From Hemicordylus capensis (taxonomy: Eukaryota > Chordata > Lepidosauria > Squamata > Cordylidae): 64,000 nucleotides of DNA. The position numbers and the translations under genes were made by a program. Position 1 is the stretch's first letter, and the number at the start of each line of letters is the position of its first letter. Under the pieces are notes generated by a model. That model ran no database searches. It was not told where the DNA came from and worked only from the letters and a program-made list of their open reading frames with translations. Where the stretch lies: positions 1,366,501-1,430,500 of the forward strand of contig NC_069665.1 of the NCBI RefSeq assembly GCF_027244095.1. Reading direction: 5' to 3'. Shown piece by piece: positions 23,281 to 34,775 of this stretch.

Positions 23281-23432
23281 TGGCAGAGCCCCGAGTCTAA
23301 CCCCTGGCAGCATCTCCCAGCAGGGCTGGGACCCTCGTCTGAAATGTTGGAGGAGATCTGTGGCCAGGCAGGGCAGACAGTGCTGAGGCAGCTGGACTAA
23401 GAGTCCGACTCAGGGGAAGGCCGGTTCATAGA
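23281..23432 (+). mobile_element. Decayed 5S-headed tRNA SINE body
   Basis: CCCCTGGCAGCATCTCCCAG, then a body with GTCCGACTCAGG GGAAGGC; the head is missing. Confidence 0.5.
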
Positions 23433-25491
23433 CATACAGCCAAGAAAGAGCCGGGTGGGAATCCTGCACCAAAGAGCCCATTTCCCTTTTGACTCCCAGC
23501 AAAGGTGAAGAAATAGGTTGGGAGGCATCTGCAAGGAGCTCCTCCTTTCCACTAGCAACATCTTCCCAAGTTTACTGTGTGCCTAAACTTTAGACTACCT
23601 GAAATTGCAAAGAAGGTGTTTTGTTTACGTCCTTTCTGCAGCCATCTGGGAACAGGGGCAGAGCAGGTCCAAGAGAGCCATTTACAGACGAGTGACAAGA
23701 GAAAACAAAGCAGTCACTGACTCAAACTCACAAAATCCTCCTTGCTGTGCTAAAATCCTGGTTGAACGTGCACAAGCAAGCTTTGGGGTTTTGGACTGTT
23801 CTCAAGAAGCCTGGAACGTAGGCTGAGCCTTTAATTGCTTGGCAGAGGTCTTGTCTTTGACCTTCTGCATGCAGGTGCAGGTAGAATGCTCTCCCAGTTG
23901 CCATCCTTCTGTGCCACCTTCTCTGAGAAAATATGTGGAAGGCGCCCCAGCTCTCCAAATGCACTAACCAGCACAAGGGATGCCAACGCAAATGGCAAAA
24001 CACCCGGTAGCAGGCAGAATGTGGCCCTACCCCATAGGCTGAGTTTTGCACCAGTGGCCTCAGCCAAAAGAGTCAACAAGTCCATCACCTTTGTTTTGGG
24101 TGTTCTGAGAAAGAGATCTGCTCCAGCAAGCAGACTAGGAAATGCCAGAGAGGAACACATCGCCAGCAATCCTGAGCTTAAAAAAACCCCTAAAGAATTC
24201 CCTGCCCCACCTGCAAAAGAGCAAAGCCAATTGAGGGGATGGAGAAAGCAAGAAGAAAATTAAAAAGCTGCCCCTGTTCCTTAGGAGTGTAACCATGCAG
24301 CAACTGTGGCCATGAGTGGAAAGAGTTAGAGCAGCAAGTGTAGCCATGTCCACTTTGATCAAATGCAAAGTAATTCTGCTGCTATAGATAGTTACAGAGA
24401 AGACCACGAGGGGACCAGTCTTGTGGTGGAACAGGGTAGTCCGCAGAGACACGCACTAACTAGGAGGAGGTCCAAGGAACAGGTCCCAAGAACTCCACAG
24501 GCAGGCATTTCTAGCTAGTTTGGTTTTCACTAAGTCTAGCTTTGTTTGTAATGTCATTCCAAAGACATTATAATGGGCATTTCAGAAGCAGGTGGTTAAT
24601 TTCCATCTACAATGAAACGCAGTAATACATAAAGCACAACCTGGAATGCAAACTTTGCAACAGCAGATGGGAAAAACTTGAAGCCATTCTCTTGATTGAC
24701 CTTTTGGAAGGATATAATTTGCTGATAAGGAGCAGATCCAAATAGGGCCATGGTATCATGAACCACAAAAGAGTGGGGGAAGAGGCAGGTCATGAGGCAA
24801 CACCATTTATACTAAATGTGTAAACTGCTTGACTACCACAACTGTCACCATTCTGGGAGGTGCAGCAGCTCTGAAAAGTGCTGAGAATTTTCAGTCAGAG
24901 AGATCCTGACTCTGCTCACAAAACTACAATTTGAAGTGTTCCTAGGGAGACAGCCAAGTCAGGTAAATTAAAGTTTGTAGCAAGACTACCACACACATAC
25001 ACACACACTCACACTCTTACTTCGTCAAAGACAGCGGTGCCTTGAAATGGACCACAAGCACTAAGAGACATATTGAATATTTTGGAGCCAACTTTCCCTC
25101 CTAGGAAAAGCCACTTTACTGTAACAAACAAAAGCAAAGGCAGTATAAGAGAAAAACAATCCTGTAGGCTATGCAGCAGTAGTCCAACTATTTCACACAG
25201 ATGATTTCCAGAGGCATGAAACTCAATTGCTGGGGGAGGGCAAAACCTCCCTGTTTTGCTCCACGTGTCTAGAATCTCTACTGAAAGATTAAAACATCAA
25301 TGGATTAGGATGATTAAAACATGAATGGTTTCTGAGAAAATTTGCTCCTGCTGCTCATTTCCATCCAGCCACAAAGCCACGACAGCCTCACTGATCCGCT
25401 GGAGAAGGGGGAGGGCATATGCTATGTGACACCAGCCAAGACTCCTCCAAAATATGCTCTGGTCCAATCTCAAAATGCCACCAGGAAGAAG

Positions 25492-25497
25492 TTTAAT
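25492..25497 (-). terminator. GINS3: Possible GINS3 poly(A) signal
   Basis: Minus-strand ATTAAA about 90 nt past the GINS3 stop. It would give a short 3' UTR. No AATAAA is obvious in the next kilobase, so this is the best visible candidate only. Confidence 0.3.
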
Positions 25498-25584
25498 TCA
25501 TCGTATCTGTTCTACACTGCTGTAGGAGGCCACAAGCCTCAGCAATTTCCCACCATGAGGGTTTTGTATGCTCCTTCCATGCTC

Positions 25585-25815
25585 TCAACTGTCTACATCC
25601 GTAAATTTTCTCTTCTTGTAATTCTGGACCAGGCTGGAGATGGTGATCTGAGAGGCCTGGCCCATCTCCCAGCTCTGGAAGTCATTCAGTCCCTTCTGAC
25701 CAGCCTGAAACAAGCCCCGCTCCAGTTCGTCCATCCGGGCCACCAGCGCAGAGGTATCCTCGTTGTACGTGTTCTGGGAGGAGTCCATGATGCGACGGAA
25801 TCGACCAATGAATGT
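25585..25815 (-). CDS. GINS3: GINS3 coding exon 3 (with stop)
   Basis: Acceptor CCCTGTTAG at 25,816; encodes TFIGRFRRIMDSSQNTYNED through FTDVDS and TGA (76 residues). The C-terminal Lys/Arg-rich end is conserved in the family. Confidence 0.95.
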   Translation of the reverse strand, partial: TFIGRFRRIMDSSQNTYNEDTSALVARMDELERGLFQAGQKGLNDFQSWEMGQASQITISSLVQNYKKRKFTDVDS

Positions 25816-28800
25816 CTAACAGGGGAAAGAAAGTTACTCAGAATGCAAGGAAGTCCTTCGGGGGCTGAAGGGCCATGGCTGTGGGCAACTGAAAAGAGTC
25901 CAGGTTGTACCCTAACCCGCCCTGAGCCATTTTGGAAAGGCGGTATACAAATCAAATAAATAAATACCTCTCTGGGGACTGCACACAGAGCCAACAATAA
26001 TTAGGGCAACGCTAATAAAAGGGCACGGCTAGAGAGCTCAAGTTGCAATTTTAGGGCACATCAACATCTCAGCCATATTGTGTTATACATCAACTGGCAT
26101 TTTAGTGTATGCATTAAATTTTCTCCTATCGGCAATCAGCACTCACCAGTGTCGTGGTGTGGGGATCATTCACCCACAAGTCTCCTGCAAAAGCAACTAG
26201 TGCCCCTTTAAGGAGTTGTTTTCACCTCCACTTTTGATCATTATTAACCTTACTGTCATTTGATCATTATTAACCTTACTGTAGGCTCATTCAATGGACA
26301 TCAGAATTAAACAGGAAGCACACATGCACTCTAAGTGGAGCTGTCCATGGTTCCCATTCTTTCAGAGAAGTAGATTTAATTATTAATTCAGATTAAATCA
26401 TTTAATTATGTATAATTCTGACTACTCAATTCTTAACCATAACTGTCTGCAAACACAGAAATCCTCATAAAACCTATTAAGCCATTACAAAAGGGGGGAA
26501 TTCTGATCTTGAAAGCCATGGCTTGAAAATCAAATATTTAATTAGCCTGACCTGACTTCAGGATCTCTGAACTTGGAGCTGACTACTTGACTTGAACCTA
26601 CAGCTTCCAAGACTGGTTACACTGAGAATGTTTCTACTAACTTGATATGTTTTATCTGGATTTAATTGTCTGCTGTCTGCTTATGGATTATCACAGATAC
26701 TGGATTAGACTGAATGTCTTTAAATAATTAGATGAACCTTTTGGTAACTATTGCCTCTGCTTTGGGGTTGTGTCTATGCTTTTCAAATAACCTGCTCTCA
26801 CAGTATTCTACTGGCCCATCTGTGGAGCCAGATCAGTGGCAAAGATTGGGTTCTTCAAGAAAGGAAGGGAATCATTCCTTTCCAGCTCTCCCTGACTTCC
26901 CCAGCCCTTTCTCCTAGCTACCTATGTCACACCAAAAGTGTGCCAGGTAATGCTGTGCTGCCTGAAGGAGAAGCCAGGTGGGAGGACAGCAATACAAGCT
27001 CAATCAGGGAGGTAGTTCAAGGCTGCTGCTGCTGCTGCTGCCACCACTGCAGCTCCTGTGCTGCTCCAGTCCAGCTGCCATTTGGAACAGGCCTCCTTAA
27101 GGTCCCCATCCATTTGATGTAGCAGAGCACAGCCAGGGGGAGCAACTGGTAAAAGAGGCCAGACAGTTGTCACAGCTAGCAACCTCTCTCTTTTCCCTGG
27201 GCTCCAGAAAATCCAGACTGTACAACTTACATAATTTATTAAACACAGAAAAGTCTAAGTGAGCAATCTGGATTTTGCATGGTAAGCAGGCAGAACAGAT
27301 ACAGAATGTTACCAACTCTCAGAAAGTACAAGGGAGAGGCCAGCTACACACAGCAAAGCAGATGGAAAGAAGATCAGAAGCAGCAGAGAGCAGAAGTCTT
27401 CTACTGAGATTAGTGCTTTACCTGCAGTACGGTCTGAGCTAGTTCAGTATTTTGAGGACTGTCAAAATTCAGGAGCTGGGAGCCAAGTCCATAGTAGTAG
27501 GGCCCCAGTTTATGCAGATCAACCACGTTAGCATCGGCATTGAACACTGTCCGCCAGCTCTCCTTGTAGATTTTCGGCAGCTCAACAGAAATGATCCTCC
27601 GCTTGTTCTCATACAGTCCTTTGGCCAGCCAGAGGGGAATTTCCAGCCTGGAACCCTGCATGCCCCACAGAAACAAAGACAAGTGAAAAACAAGAACACA
27701 GGAGATGTTTCAAGACTCTTAATATTACTATGAGAGAACTGCCCTGAAATCTCCAATGAGTTTAAACTGCCTCCCCAAATGAGCATATCGATATAGAATA
27801 GTGGGACTTGCAACCATCTACTTGTTGCATCAGCTGCCAAAGAGTGTTCCAGAGTAATTACTACAGCTCGAGGCAGTCATGAGCAAGTGTCGGCCATGGC
27901 CTCAAGAGCCCCTGGCCTGGAAATAAATGGTGTGGGGCTCAAGAGCATGAGACAGATTCTTGTGTGCATTTCTGCAAGGAACACAGCCCTCATGCAGAAA
28001 AGCATTTGCAGGAGGTGATCCCAAATTTACATTACAGTAAAAAATTAAAAATGGAAGTTAAAAGCTCCCGACTTAGGAGTTTCTGTGATTTGGCAACAGG
28101 TGGCAGTTTACACAAGCTCTGTAGCAGCAGAGCCTCCTACGTGCAAGAGTGAAATTATATGCAGGAGCAGAACACAGCAGGCCTATTCAGCCTTCAGGAT
28201 TTCTCTTAGTGTCTAAAGTCTAACCTTACGAAGTTGTCCTGACCCACACTCAGCAGGAGCAGCCCCCTCAAGCTGCAATATGGGGGCAGCCAGCTGTATT
28301 TATAGTGGCAGGGCAAAAGCCTTTTTAGAACATTTAAGGAGCTGAACAAAAAAAACCCTGCATTGTTAATACACAAGCAGGGCAGCCGCTCCCGCCTATG
28401 CGGCTGTCTCTTGCTGAGGCGCGGGATGAGGCCACCCAGTTACAGCTACGTTAACAGCCTGAGTACTGCCATTGTTTTTTTACGGGCAAGAACTCCTTCC
28501 AAAGGAATCTGGGAGCTGGGCACTGTGCGCGAGTCTAGGTTTCCTGAGTCTATGTGGGCAACACCGGCCCGGACGGAAGCCGATTTGAAGCGGCTTCCGT
28601 TTGGCGCCCTCCCCGGGGGGTGCCGGGAGCTGTAGTCCCAACGCCCATGCCGCCAAGCGGGCGTTATTACCTCACCTCAGGGACGGCAGCGCCGGGCTCA
28701 GGGGCGGCCTTGCCTAGCACAGCGGCCAGGCGAGGCAAGGAGGTCTCGGCTCGACAAGGCAGCCTTTCCTGGGACATGAGAATGTCTGCCAACGAGAGAA

Positions 28801-28852
28801 AGTTCTCTTCGGGCCCCAGCCCGGCCTCCACCGGCGAATAGGCCTCGAACAT
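25585..28852 (-). CDS. GINS3: GINS complex subunit 3 (PSF3), complete, 3 exons
   Basis: Coding exons: 28,852-28,676, 27,655-27,422 and 25,815-25,585, all joined in phase 0 with GT/AG introns, giving 213 residues (human about 216). The start MFEAYSPVEAGLGPEENFL parallels human MSEAYFRVESGALGPEENFL. Exon 2 carries LPLWLAKGL-like EIPLWLAKGLYENKRR and PKIYKESWRTVF, exon 3 FIGRFRRIMDSSQN and the basic end NYKKRKFTDVDS. PSF3 is one of four GINS subunits (SLD5, PSF1-3); GINS joins CDC45 and MCM2-7 as the CMG helicase that unwinds DNA at nuclear replication forks. The start is chosen by homology and lies in a CpG island. No truncation or frameshift is seen. It is divergent from PRSS54 and co-oriented with NDRG4. 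Confidence 0.96.
25905..25970 (+). mobile_element. L2-type LINE 3' tail in GINS3 intron 2
   Basis: TAACCCGCCCTGAGCCATTT TGGAAAGGCGGTATACAAAT then CAAATAAATAAATA, a textbook L2 end. Confidence 0.8.
26233..26284. repeat. 26-bp direct tandem duplication
   Basis: TTTGATCATTATTAACC occurs at 26,233 and again at 26,259 with nearly identical continuation, inside GINS3 intron 2. Confidence 0.85.
27422..27655 (-). CDS. GINS3: GINS3 coding exon 2
   Basis: Acceptor GGGCATGCAG, donor CTGCAG|GTAAAG. 78 codons from GSRLEIPLWLAKGL to NTELAQTVLQ; includes VVDLHKLGPYYYGLGSQLL, the most conserved PSF3 stretch. Confidence 0.96.
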
Positions 28853-29060
28853 GGCGCCGCCGACTCAGAGAGAAAGTGGCGCCTTCAAGCGCACGCCGCA
28901 CGCATGCGCAAGGGGGCGGGGCTGGTGACGTCGAACCTCCCCGCCCCATCCGGGTCTCCGCCAAAGGTCGAGCCCGAGCGGTCGCTTTCGGCGCCGGGCT
29001 GAGCAGGCAGGTGATGCACCCGCTCCCACCCCCAGCGTCCCCCGCAGGGTGTGTCCTCCT
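28540..29060 (-). promoter_or_regulatory. GINS3: GINS3 CpG island promoter
   Basis: CpG-dense sequence around the GINS3 ATG. Visible sites upstream of the start: NRF1-like CGCATGCGCA (28,901-28,910), GC box GGGGGCGGGGC (28,912-28,922), CRE-like TGACGTC (28,926-28,932) and E2F-like TTTGGCGG on the minus strand (28,958-28,965). E2F control fits a replication gene. The sites are matched by eye, and function is inferred. Confidence 0.65.
28676..28852 (-). CDS. GINS3: GINS3 coding exon 1
   Basis: ATG at 28,852 in CGGCGCCATGT; 59 codons ending PEPGAAVPE, donor CCTGAG|GTGAGG. The alternative donor 5 bases further on would break the frame into exon 2. Confidence 0.95.
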
Positions 29061-29121
29061 CCTTCATTCGTCCCCCACTTTGCACAGCCCGAGGCTGGGT
29101 CCGTAGTTCTCTGACGTAGAT

Positions 29122-29452
29122 AGGAACATAACATAGGGCAGCTGCCACTACTGAGTCAGACCCTTGGTCCACCTAGCTCAGGATTGTCTTCACAGACTGG
29201 CAGCGGCTTCTCCAAGGTTGCAGGCAGGAGTCTCTCTCAGCCCTCTCTTGGAGATGCTGCCAGGGAGGGAACTTGGGACCTTCTGCATTCAAGCATGTAG
29301 ATTCTCTTCCCAGAGCAGCCCCATTATCCACTCAGAGGAATGTCTTGCAGCGCTTGCTCACATGTAGCCTCCCATCCAAATGCAAACCAGGGTGGGCCCT
29401 GCTTAGCAAAGGGGACAAGTCGTACTTGCTACCACAAGACCAGCTCTCCTCT
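29122..29452 (-). mobile_element. 5S-headed tRNA SINE, near full length
   Basis: Tail GAACATAACATAGGGCAGC at left, 5S-like block reversed near 29,370-29,405, head end CAAGACCAGCTCTCCTC. It lies just beyond the GINS3 CpG island. Confidence 0.85.
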
Positions 29453-29719
29453 AGCAGTTCCCAGTCTCGGGTCCCGCCTCTTGTTGGGCCACAAACTGCC
29501 CTCATCCCCAGGCTGCAGCCACCGTGGCCAAAGGCAAGGCTACCCAGAGGGAGGGGCAACTTGCCTCGGGCCCCTCCCCCCACAAACTAAGCCCCGCCCC
29601 ATCTCAGCTCCATCTGGCTGGCTCCTTTCCCAGCCAGCCCTCCCTGTGAGACCCTCTTGCTATACCCCACTCCCCAGCTAGGCCTGGCCGGTCCCAGCCC
29701 AGCTGTCACCTTCACATTG

Positions 29720-29831
29720 ATTGGCTGAAACCTCCACCTGCAGAGTTCCTTCTGCTTTAATCTGATTGGACAGGGCCTTTACCTGGGGGACCTTCTCATT
29801 GGTCGGTTTGGGGCTACCACCCCAAAATAAA
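29720..29831 (+). promoter_or_regulatory. Triple inverted CCAAT cluster with downstream AT-rich box
   Basis: Three ATTGG pentamers on the same strand (29,720-29,724, 29,765-29,769, 29,798-29,802) are spaced 45 and 33 bp apart and followed at 29,824-29,831 by AAAATAAA. This NF-Y-like layout reads as a plus-strand promoter firing near 29,855. The nearest plus-strand gene without a known start is PRSS54, 6.7 kb away. A solitary LTR is another possibility. No transcript evidence is available. Confidence 0.4.
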
Positions 29832-30164
29832 CCCCGAAGCTCTGTGCAGACTTCCAAGAGAGGCAGGTAGCACCAGCCAGCCAAGCAGACAGACCTTCCC
29901 TTGACAACAGTGGAAGAACTGCCTCCAGCATTGTGGCCTAAACCAAGCTAGCACAGAGGAATTCCTCACACACATCCTGTGGACAGGCAGGACCCTCCAC
30001 TGCCCTGCACGGAGGTTTTGCTGGCTGCACCTTGCACAGCTCTGTAGGGAGGAGGCCTCCCAGCGTGGGGTTTTAAAACCAGCCTTGATAAGGTGCCTCC
30101 TCCCTCCTTGCCCACCTCAATACCCCGGGCGAGGGGCAGCTACACAAGAGGCTTGCGCGAGTTT

Positions 30165-30245
30165 CTGTCTGTTTGTTTGTTTGTTGCATTTTTATACCGC
30201 CTTTCTGCCTTGACAAAGGCACCCAAAGCAGTTTGCGATATTAAA
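30165..30245 (-). mobile_element. L2-type LINE 3' tail
   Basis: TTTGTTTGTTTGTTGCATTT TTATACCGCCTTTCTGCC, the L2 terminus in reverse with a TTTG simple tail. Confidence 0.65.
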
Positions 30246-30757
30246 ACAAGGGAATTACATACGATTAATAAACCGTCATCTCAGGCTGTTGTTTTTTTCA
30301 GGAGCTGAGGACAAGAGCTTGCATTTTTAAACTGGGGCAGGAAGCTAGTGGGCATTTGGGTGTCAGTGTCCCCCAGTAAGTTATCAGCAGTTCTCCAGCC
30401 TCCCTTTGAAAGGATGGAGGACATTGGGGAGATGGTTGCTCAGCAGCTTTGGGCACCCCATCCCCGGATGCTTTTTTCTTGGGCCCCTGCCCATCTTCTG
30501 GCCTCCGGGGCGGGGCGGGGGCGGGGGGGGCTTCCGTCCATCCCGGTGCTTGCTTCCCATCCCTCCCCCCAGTTCAGCTATTTGTGAATAATCAGCACAT
30601 GATAAAAGCAAGCCTCCTCTCTCCTTGCAAGGAAAAGAGCCCTGTCAAAGGCGGCTCCCTTCCCACCACTTAAGGCAGTGGGGAATGTTCAACAGTTTCC
30701 TTTGTGGCCTGAAAGAGGGGCTGCAGGGAGCATTCTGCAGGTGATTATTTTTGTAGG

Positions 30758-30807
30758 CAATTATTATTATTATTATTATTATTATTATCACTACTACTAC
30801 TACTACT
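30758..30807. repeat. (TTA)n then (CTA)n microsatellite
   Basis: About ten ATT/TTA units followed by six CTA-type units. Confidence 0.95.
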
Positions 30808-31128
30808 AGGAGGGAAATGTGTGCTTTGAAAAGGGAAATGGAGAAAAGAAAACCAGGCTGCTTGGTGTTAACCATGCCAGAGATTCCCACGAACGGGCAG
30901 CAGCACAGCCTCCTCAACAGAGTTCAGCCAGGCAGGCTCTGTTCTTTCCCATGGTAAGCACCAGTTGGTGCCAGAGGAGTCTCCTCCCAAATAGCAGCTG
31001 TGGGGACCAAACCTGGATTGAAACCATGCTGGGGGTGAAGAGACCAACCATACATTGGTCTCCCCAATGCTGTGGTCCAGCCCTGAGTTGCCTCCCCACC
31101 CCCAGAGCTGCTATCTAGTATTATTGAA

Positions 31129-31148
31129 ACACACACACACACACACAC
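31129..31148. repeat. (AC)n microsatellite
   Basis: About ten AC units. Confidence 0.9.
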
Positions 31149-31293
31149 CATTGCAGAGAACCTGCTGAAAGTAAGGTCTAGTTTGGCCCCGAAATGCAGA
31201 AGAGCAGAATACAGGTCACTCAGTCCAAACGGAAGGCCCATCTAAATCAGATTCTTCAGCAATCTGTGGAGGTTACAAGTAAGGGGTCTAGAG

Positions 31294-31582
31294 CAGTTTC
31301 TCAACCACCGGTCCGTGAGCTATTGGGTCCCGGTCCGTCACACGTAGAGGGGCTGGGCCTGGGATCCACGGAGCCTGGGCGAGCTCTCCAGAGCTCATTT
31401 CTAGGCAGGCAGCCCTCGTTGCTGGAGAACATTAATTTAGCTTCCTCAAATGAATATTATCCAGCAACGAGGGCTGCCTGGAAATGAGCTCTAGAGAGCT
31501 CCCAGTGGTGGCCCCTAGCAGCCCAAAACTGTTTTGGGGGCCTGGGGTTGGGGTGGGGGGGTGACCCCTATACTAACTGCTG
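31294..31582. mobile_element. hAT-like nonautonomous element with internal inverted repeat
   Basis: Starts CAGTTTCTCAACCACCGGTC, a hAT-style terminus, and ends AACTGCTG. Flanks GTCTAGAG (31,286-31,293) and GTCCAGGA (31,583-31,590) match at 6 of 8. Inside, GAGCTCTCCAGAGCTCATTT at about 31,380 is inverted at about 31,460-31,501 (AAATGAGCTCTAGAGAGCTC), with arms of about 42 bp and a spacer of about 35 bp. No coding capacity. Confidence 0.65.
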
Positions 31583-32440
31583 GTCCAGGAAACAGCACAT
31601 GAACAATGGGGGGGTGGGGTTTGCATCGGTGTCATGGCCAAGAAGGCCCTGCCGTGCATCACTCCTCTCAGCACTGTCCCCGCAACAAAAGAACGTGGAG
31701 TAAGGTCTCCCCAGGCTACACACATGTTTAGGGTTTATTGCCTTCTGCTGAGGGATTTGCAATGCATCTTACTGTGGTTTTGTTGGTTTTTTTAAGTGGA
31801 TGATATAATTTGGCTGAAAAGCCACCTGGAATTCTTCTGAAAAAGGCAAGATAAACTTCTAATAAAATGAATGGATTCATATTTCTAACAAATCTCCACA
31901 TTTTTTAGGTTCTGTTTGCACTTGCTGGCAAAATGGAAACTGAGGCCAGAGTGATGGTGATCTAAGAGCAGAATTCTGGCTCCCCAGAACAACTTCTGGC
32001 ACACAGGAGTTGGTCTCCTGCTTTTTTGCCTCCTGAGCAACTCTGGAAGAAAGCCCAGTTTCATGCAGTGGGACTCCATTTGCAAAGGGAAGGTCTTTCT
32101 GCTTATTCACTCCCTGTCCACATTGCCTTGTTCTCTGTAATGCAATTTCTCAGCACCATCTGCTGGCCATTTGCAATCCGTGATGAAAATTAAATAACTT
32201 TTTAAAGTTGTTTCAGAAGACATGATTTTCATCATGAATTGCCCCCAAATGGCCAGCAGATGGAGTGCTCAATTGCATGAGGGGGAAGCAGGCAATGGGA
32301 ACTGGGAGTGGATAAGTGAAAAGACCTTCTATTTTCAGAGGACTTCTCTGTCTGGAAATACCCAAAGGCCCTGGACAAGGAAAAGTCACCTTCCTGGAAA
32401 CGTCTTTTGACCTGACTGAGCTCAACTCACTCTTTGGGGA

Positions 32441-32603
32441 GGAAAGCTGGTCTTGTGGCAGCAAGCATGAATTGTCCCCTTTGCTAAGCAAGATCTGCCC
32501 TGGTTTGCATCTGAATGGGAGACATCATGTAAGCACTGTCAGATATTTGGATGGGGCCACTCTGGGAAGGGCATGCATGCAGGAGGTTCCAAGTTCCCTC
32601 CCA
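32441..32603 (+). mobile_element. 5S-headed tRNA SINE, 5' part
   Basis: Head AGCTGGTCTTGTGGCAGC to TTCCAAGTTCCCTCCC; it stops exactly where a CR1 copy begins (32,604). Confidence 0.8.
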
Positions 32604-32690
32604 TAAGAACAGCCCAGCTGGATCAGGTCTAAGGTCTACCTAGTCCAGCATCCCATTTCACTCAGTAACCCACCAGATACCTCTGGACTA
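32604..32690 (-). mobile_element. CR1-type LINE 3' end (left piece of a split copy)
   Basis: CATAAGAACAGCCCAGCTGG ... CCACCAGATACCTCTGG is the reversed CR1 terminus. The next expected bases (AAGCCCACAGGCAAGAG) appear only at 33,740. Confidence 0.75.
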
Positions 32691-33735
32691 CGAGATTTGC
32701 AATGGTTAAGGTGCTGCAAAGTGCAGCAGAATAAGGCAGCGGTTGGAAACCGTGAGCACAGCAGCTTTGATGCAGTTTTCTATGCAACATGACAGGGTTT
32801 TGGCCGTCTGTATTGCCCGCCACTGCGGCAGATTTTCTGGGCAGGAGGTGTCCATATTCCACCTGGATCGCAATCACTGCCCCCCTTCCTCAGTTTCCAG
32901 CCAATAGGGTCACAGAGGGGGTGGGGAACTGCTGACACAACAAACTCTCTTTTAAAAAACCACAAAATTTCTCGCTGCTTTTGTGCAAAACTTTCTCCTT
33001 TGCGCAAGCAGAAGCACCAAACAAGGTGGGGTGTGAGACCAATGGGATCAAAAGCCAAGGACAAAAATGGAAATGAGATGGAGCAGAAAAACATTCGATA
33101 TATTTTTTAAAAGAAAAAGAAACCAGCTTTGCATTTCCAGATGTGACCGAAACCTAGGGCCAAACACAGACATGAAAAACCAAGAGGCGACAACATATTA
33201 AGAAAAATATGTTGTGTGGCTTTACATATCAACAGATCCTCAGTCAGCCAAATGAGCCAGAAAATCCACAGAATGAATGTGTCCCCCCCGCCACAAAAAA
33301 GGTCTTAATGAAAAACATGAGTGATTGAAATCAAAAGCCAAACGCAGATGAGAAATGAGTTGCACTCTTGCACAAAAAATCATGTAGAGAAATAGAAAGA
33401 ATTTTTTTTTACAAGAGTGGCAACATTATTTCAGGAATGGGTTAGCTGAAAAATCAGCTATGCCAAGTGAATCATCCAGACCACACTGCACTGCAACACA
33501 TCAAACACAGAGCAAGCTGTGTTTTCACATACAACAGAAAAACACAGCACTTTCCTGCAACAATTTTACAACATGATAGGGCCAAAATGCATCAATAAAA
33601 CCCAAATCAAGGAATCAGATATATGGACGGCACCTTGGTGACAGCACAGTGACCGCGGTGTCACAACATGAGAAATGTGGAGGGGAGCTTAACGGATGTG
33701 TTGCGAAACTGTAGCAGCATGTAATCAGGAAAATG
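32691..33735. mobile_element. Unclassified insertion of about 1.05 kb inside CR1
   Basis: Separates two collinear parts of one CR1 copy. AT-rich in its right half, no protein recognised. Hairpins inside include GTTGCACTCTTG (about 33,359) against CAAGAGTGGCAAC (about 33,413-33,425), and ACAACATATT/AATATGTTGT near 33,190-33,215. I see no convincing terminal inverted repeats. Confidence 0.5.
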
Positions 33736-34768
33736 CCCTGGAAATCCCACAAGCAAGAGCTGAGGGCATGCCTTCTCTCTTGCTGTTGCTCCCCTGCAAC
33801 AGGTAATCTTGCCTCTTAGGTTTGAGGTGGCCTATAGCCCTCAGACTGTCCTCCATGAATTTATCTAAGCCCTTCTTAAAGCCATCTAAGTTGGTGGCTG
33901 TCACCACACCTTGTGGCAGAGAATTCCTTAGGTTCACTATGCATTGTGTGAAGAAGTATTTCCTTTTGTTGGATCTAAATTTCTTGGCAATTGGTTTCAT
34001 GAGATGACCCCTAGTTCTAGTGTTATGAGGAAATTTTCTCTCTTTCCACGCTCTCTACACCTTGCATAATTTTATATACCTCTATCATGTCACACCTCAG
34101 TCACATTTTTCTCTACACTAAAAAGCCCCAGGTGTTGTAGCCTTGCCTCATAAAGAAGATGCTCTAGGCCTCTGATCATCTTGGTTGCCCTCTTCTGCAC
34201 CTTCTCCATTTCTATAATGTCCTTTTTGAGGTACAGTGACCATAACTGTACACAGTACTCCAGATGTGGCTGCACCATAGTTTTGTATAAGGGCATTATA
34301 ATATTAACAGTTTTATTTTCAATCCCCTTCCTAATGATTCCAAGCATGGAATTGGCCTTTTCCACAGCTGCCGCATATTGAGTCAACACTTCCAATGAGC
34401 TGTCCACCACAACTCTCCTGGTCAGTTACTGACAGTTCAGACCCCATCAGTGTATATGTGAAGTTGGGGCTTTTTGCCCAAACTCAGTGCATCGCTTTTA
34501 ACTTGCAAATATTGAACCACATCTGCCATTTTGTTGCCCACTCCCCCCGTTTGGAGAGATAATTTTGGAGCTCCTCTCAATCTAAATAGTTTGATGTCAC
34601 CTGCAAATGTGGCCCCTTCGCTGCTTACCCCAACTTCCAAATCATTTATGAAGTTCTGGTCCCAGTACAGATCCTTGGGGGACCCTGCTTCTTACCCCCC
34701 TCCATTTAGAGAACTGTCTATTTATACCTACCCTCTGTTTCCTGTCCTTCAACCATTTACTAATAGCA
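33736..34768 (-). mobile_element. CR1-type LINE remnant (right piece of a split copy)
   Basis: Continues from CCCACAAGCAAGAGCTGAGG through the ORF2 C-terminal coding region (minus strand: KYFFTQCIVNLRNSLP and [17 protein letters not shown]) to TCCTGTCCTTCAACCATTTA. 5'-truncated and decayed. Confidence 0.8.
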
Positions 34769-34775
34769 TCACTCT

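Larger units (their letters stand above)
12481..25491. other. NDRG4-GINS3 intergenic region
   Basis: About 13 kb with no gene I can support. It holds SINE copies, CR1 fragments (19.9-21.3 kb), L2 tails, a 35-bp minisatellite, a pair of unclassified repeats of about 200 bp, and a 5S-rRNA-like fragment, all listed separately. Frames of 100-200 codons near 10-12, 16-17 and 18-19 kb have no recognisable protein. Confidence 0.6.
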
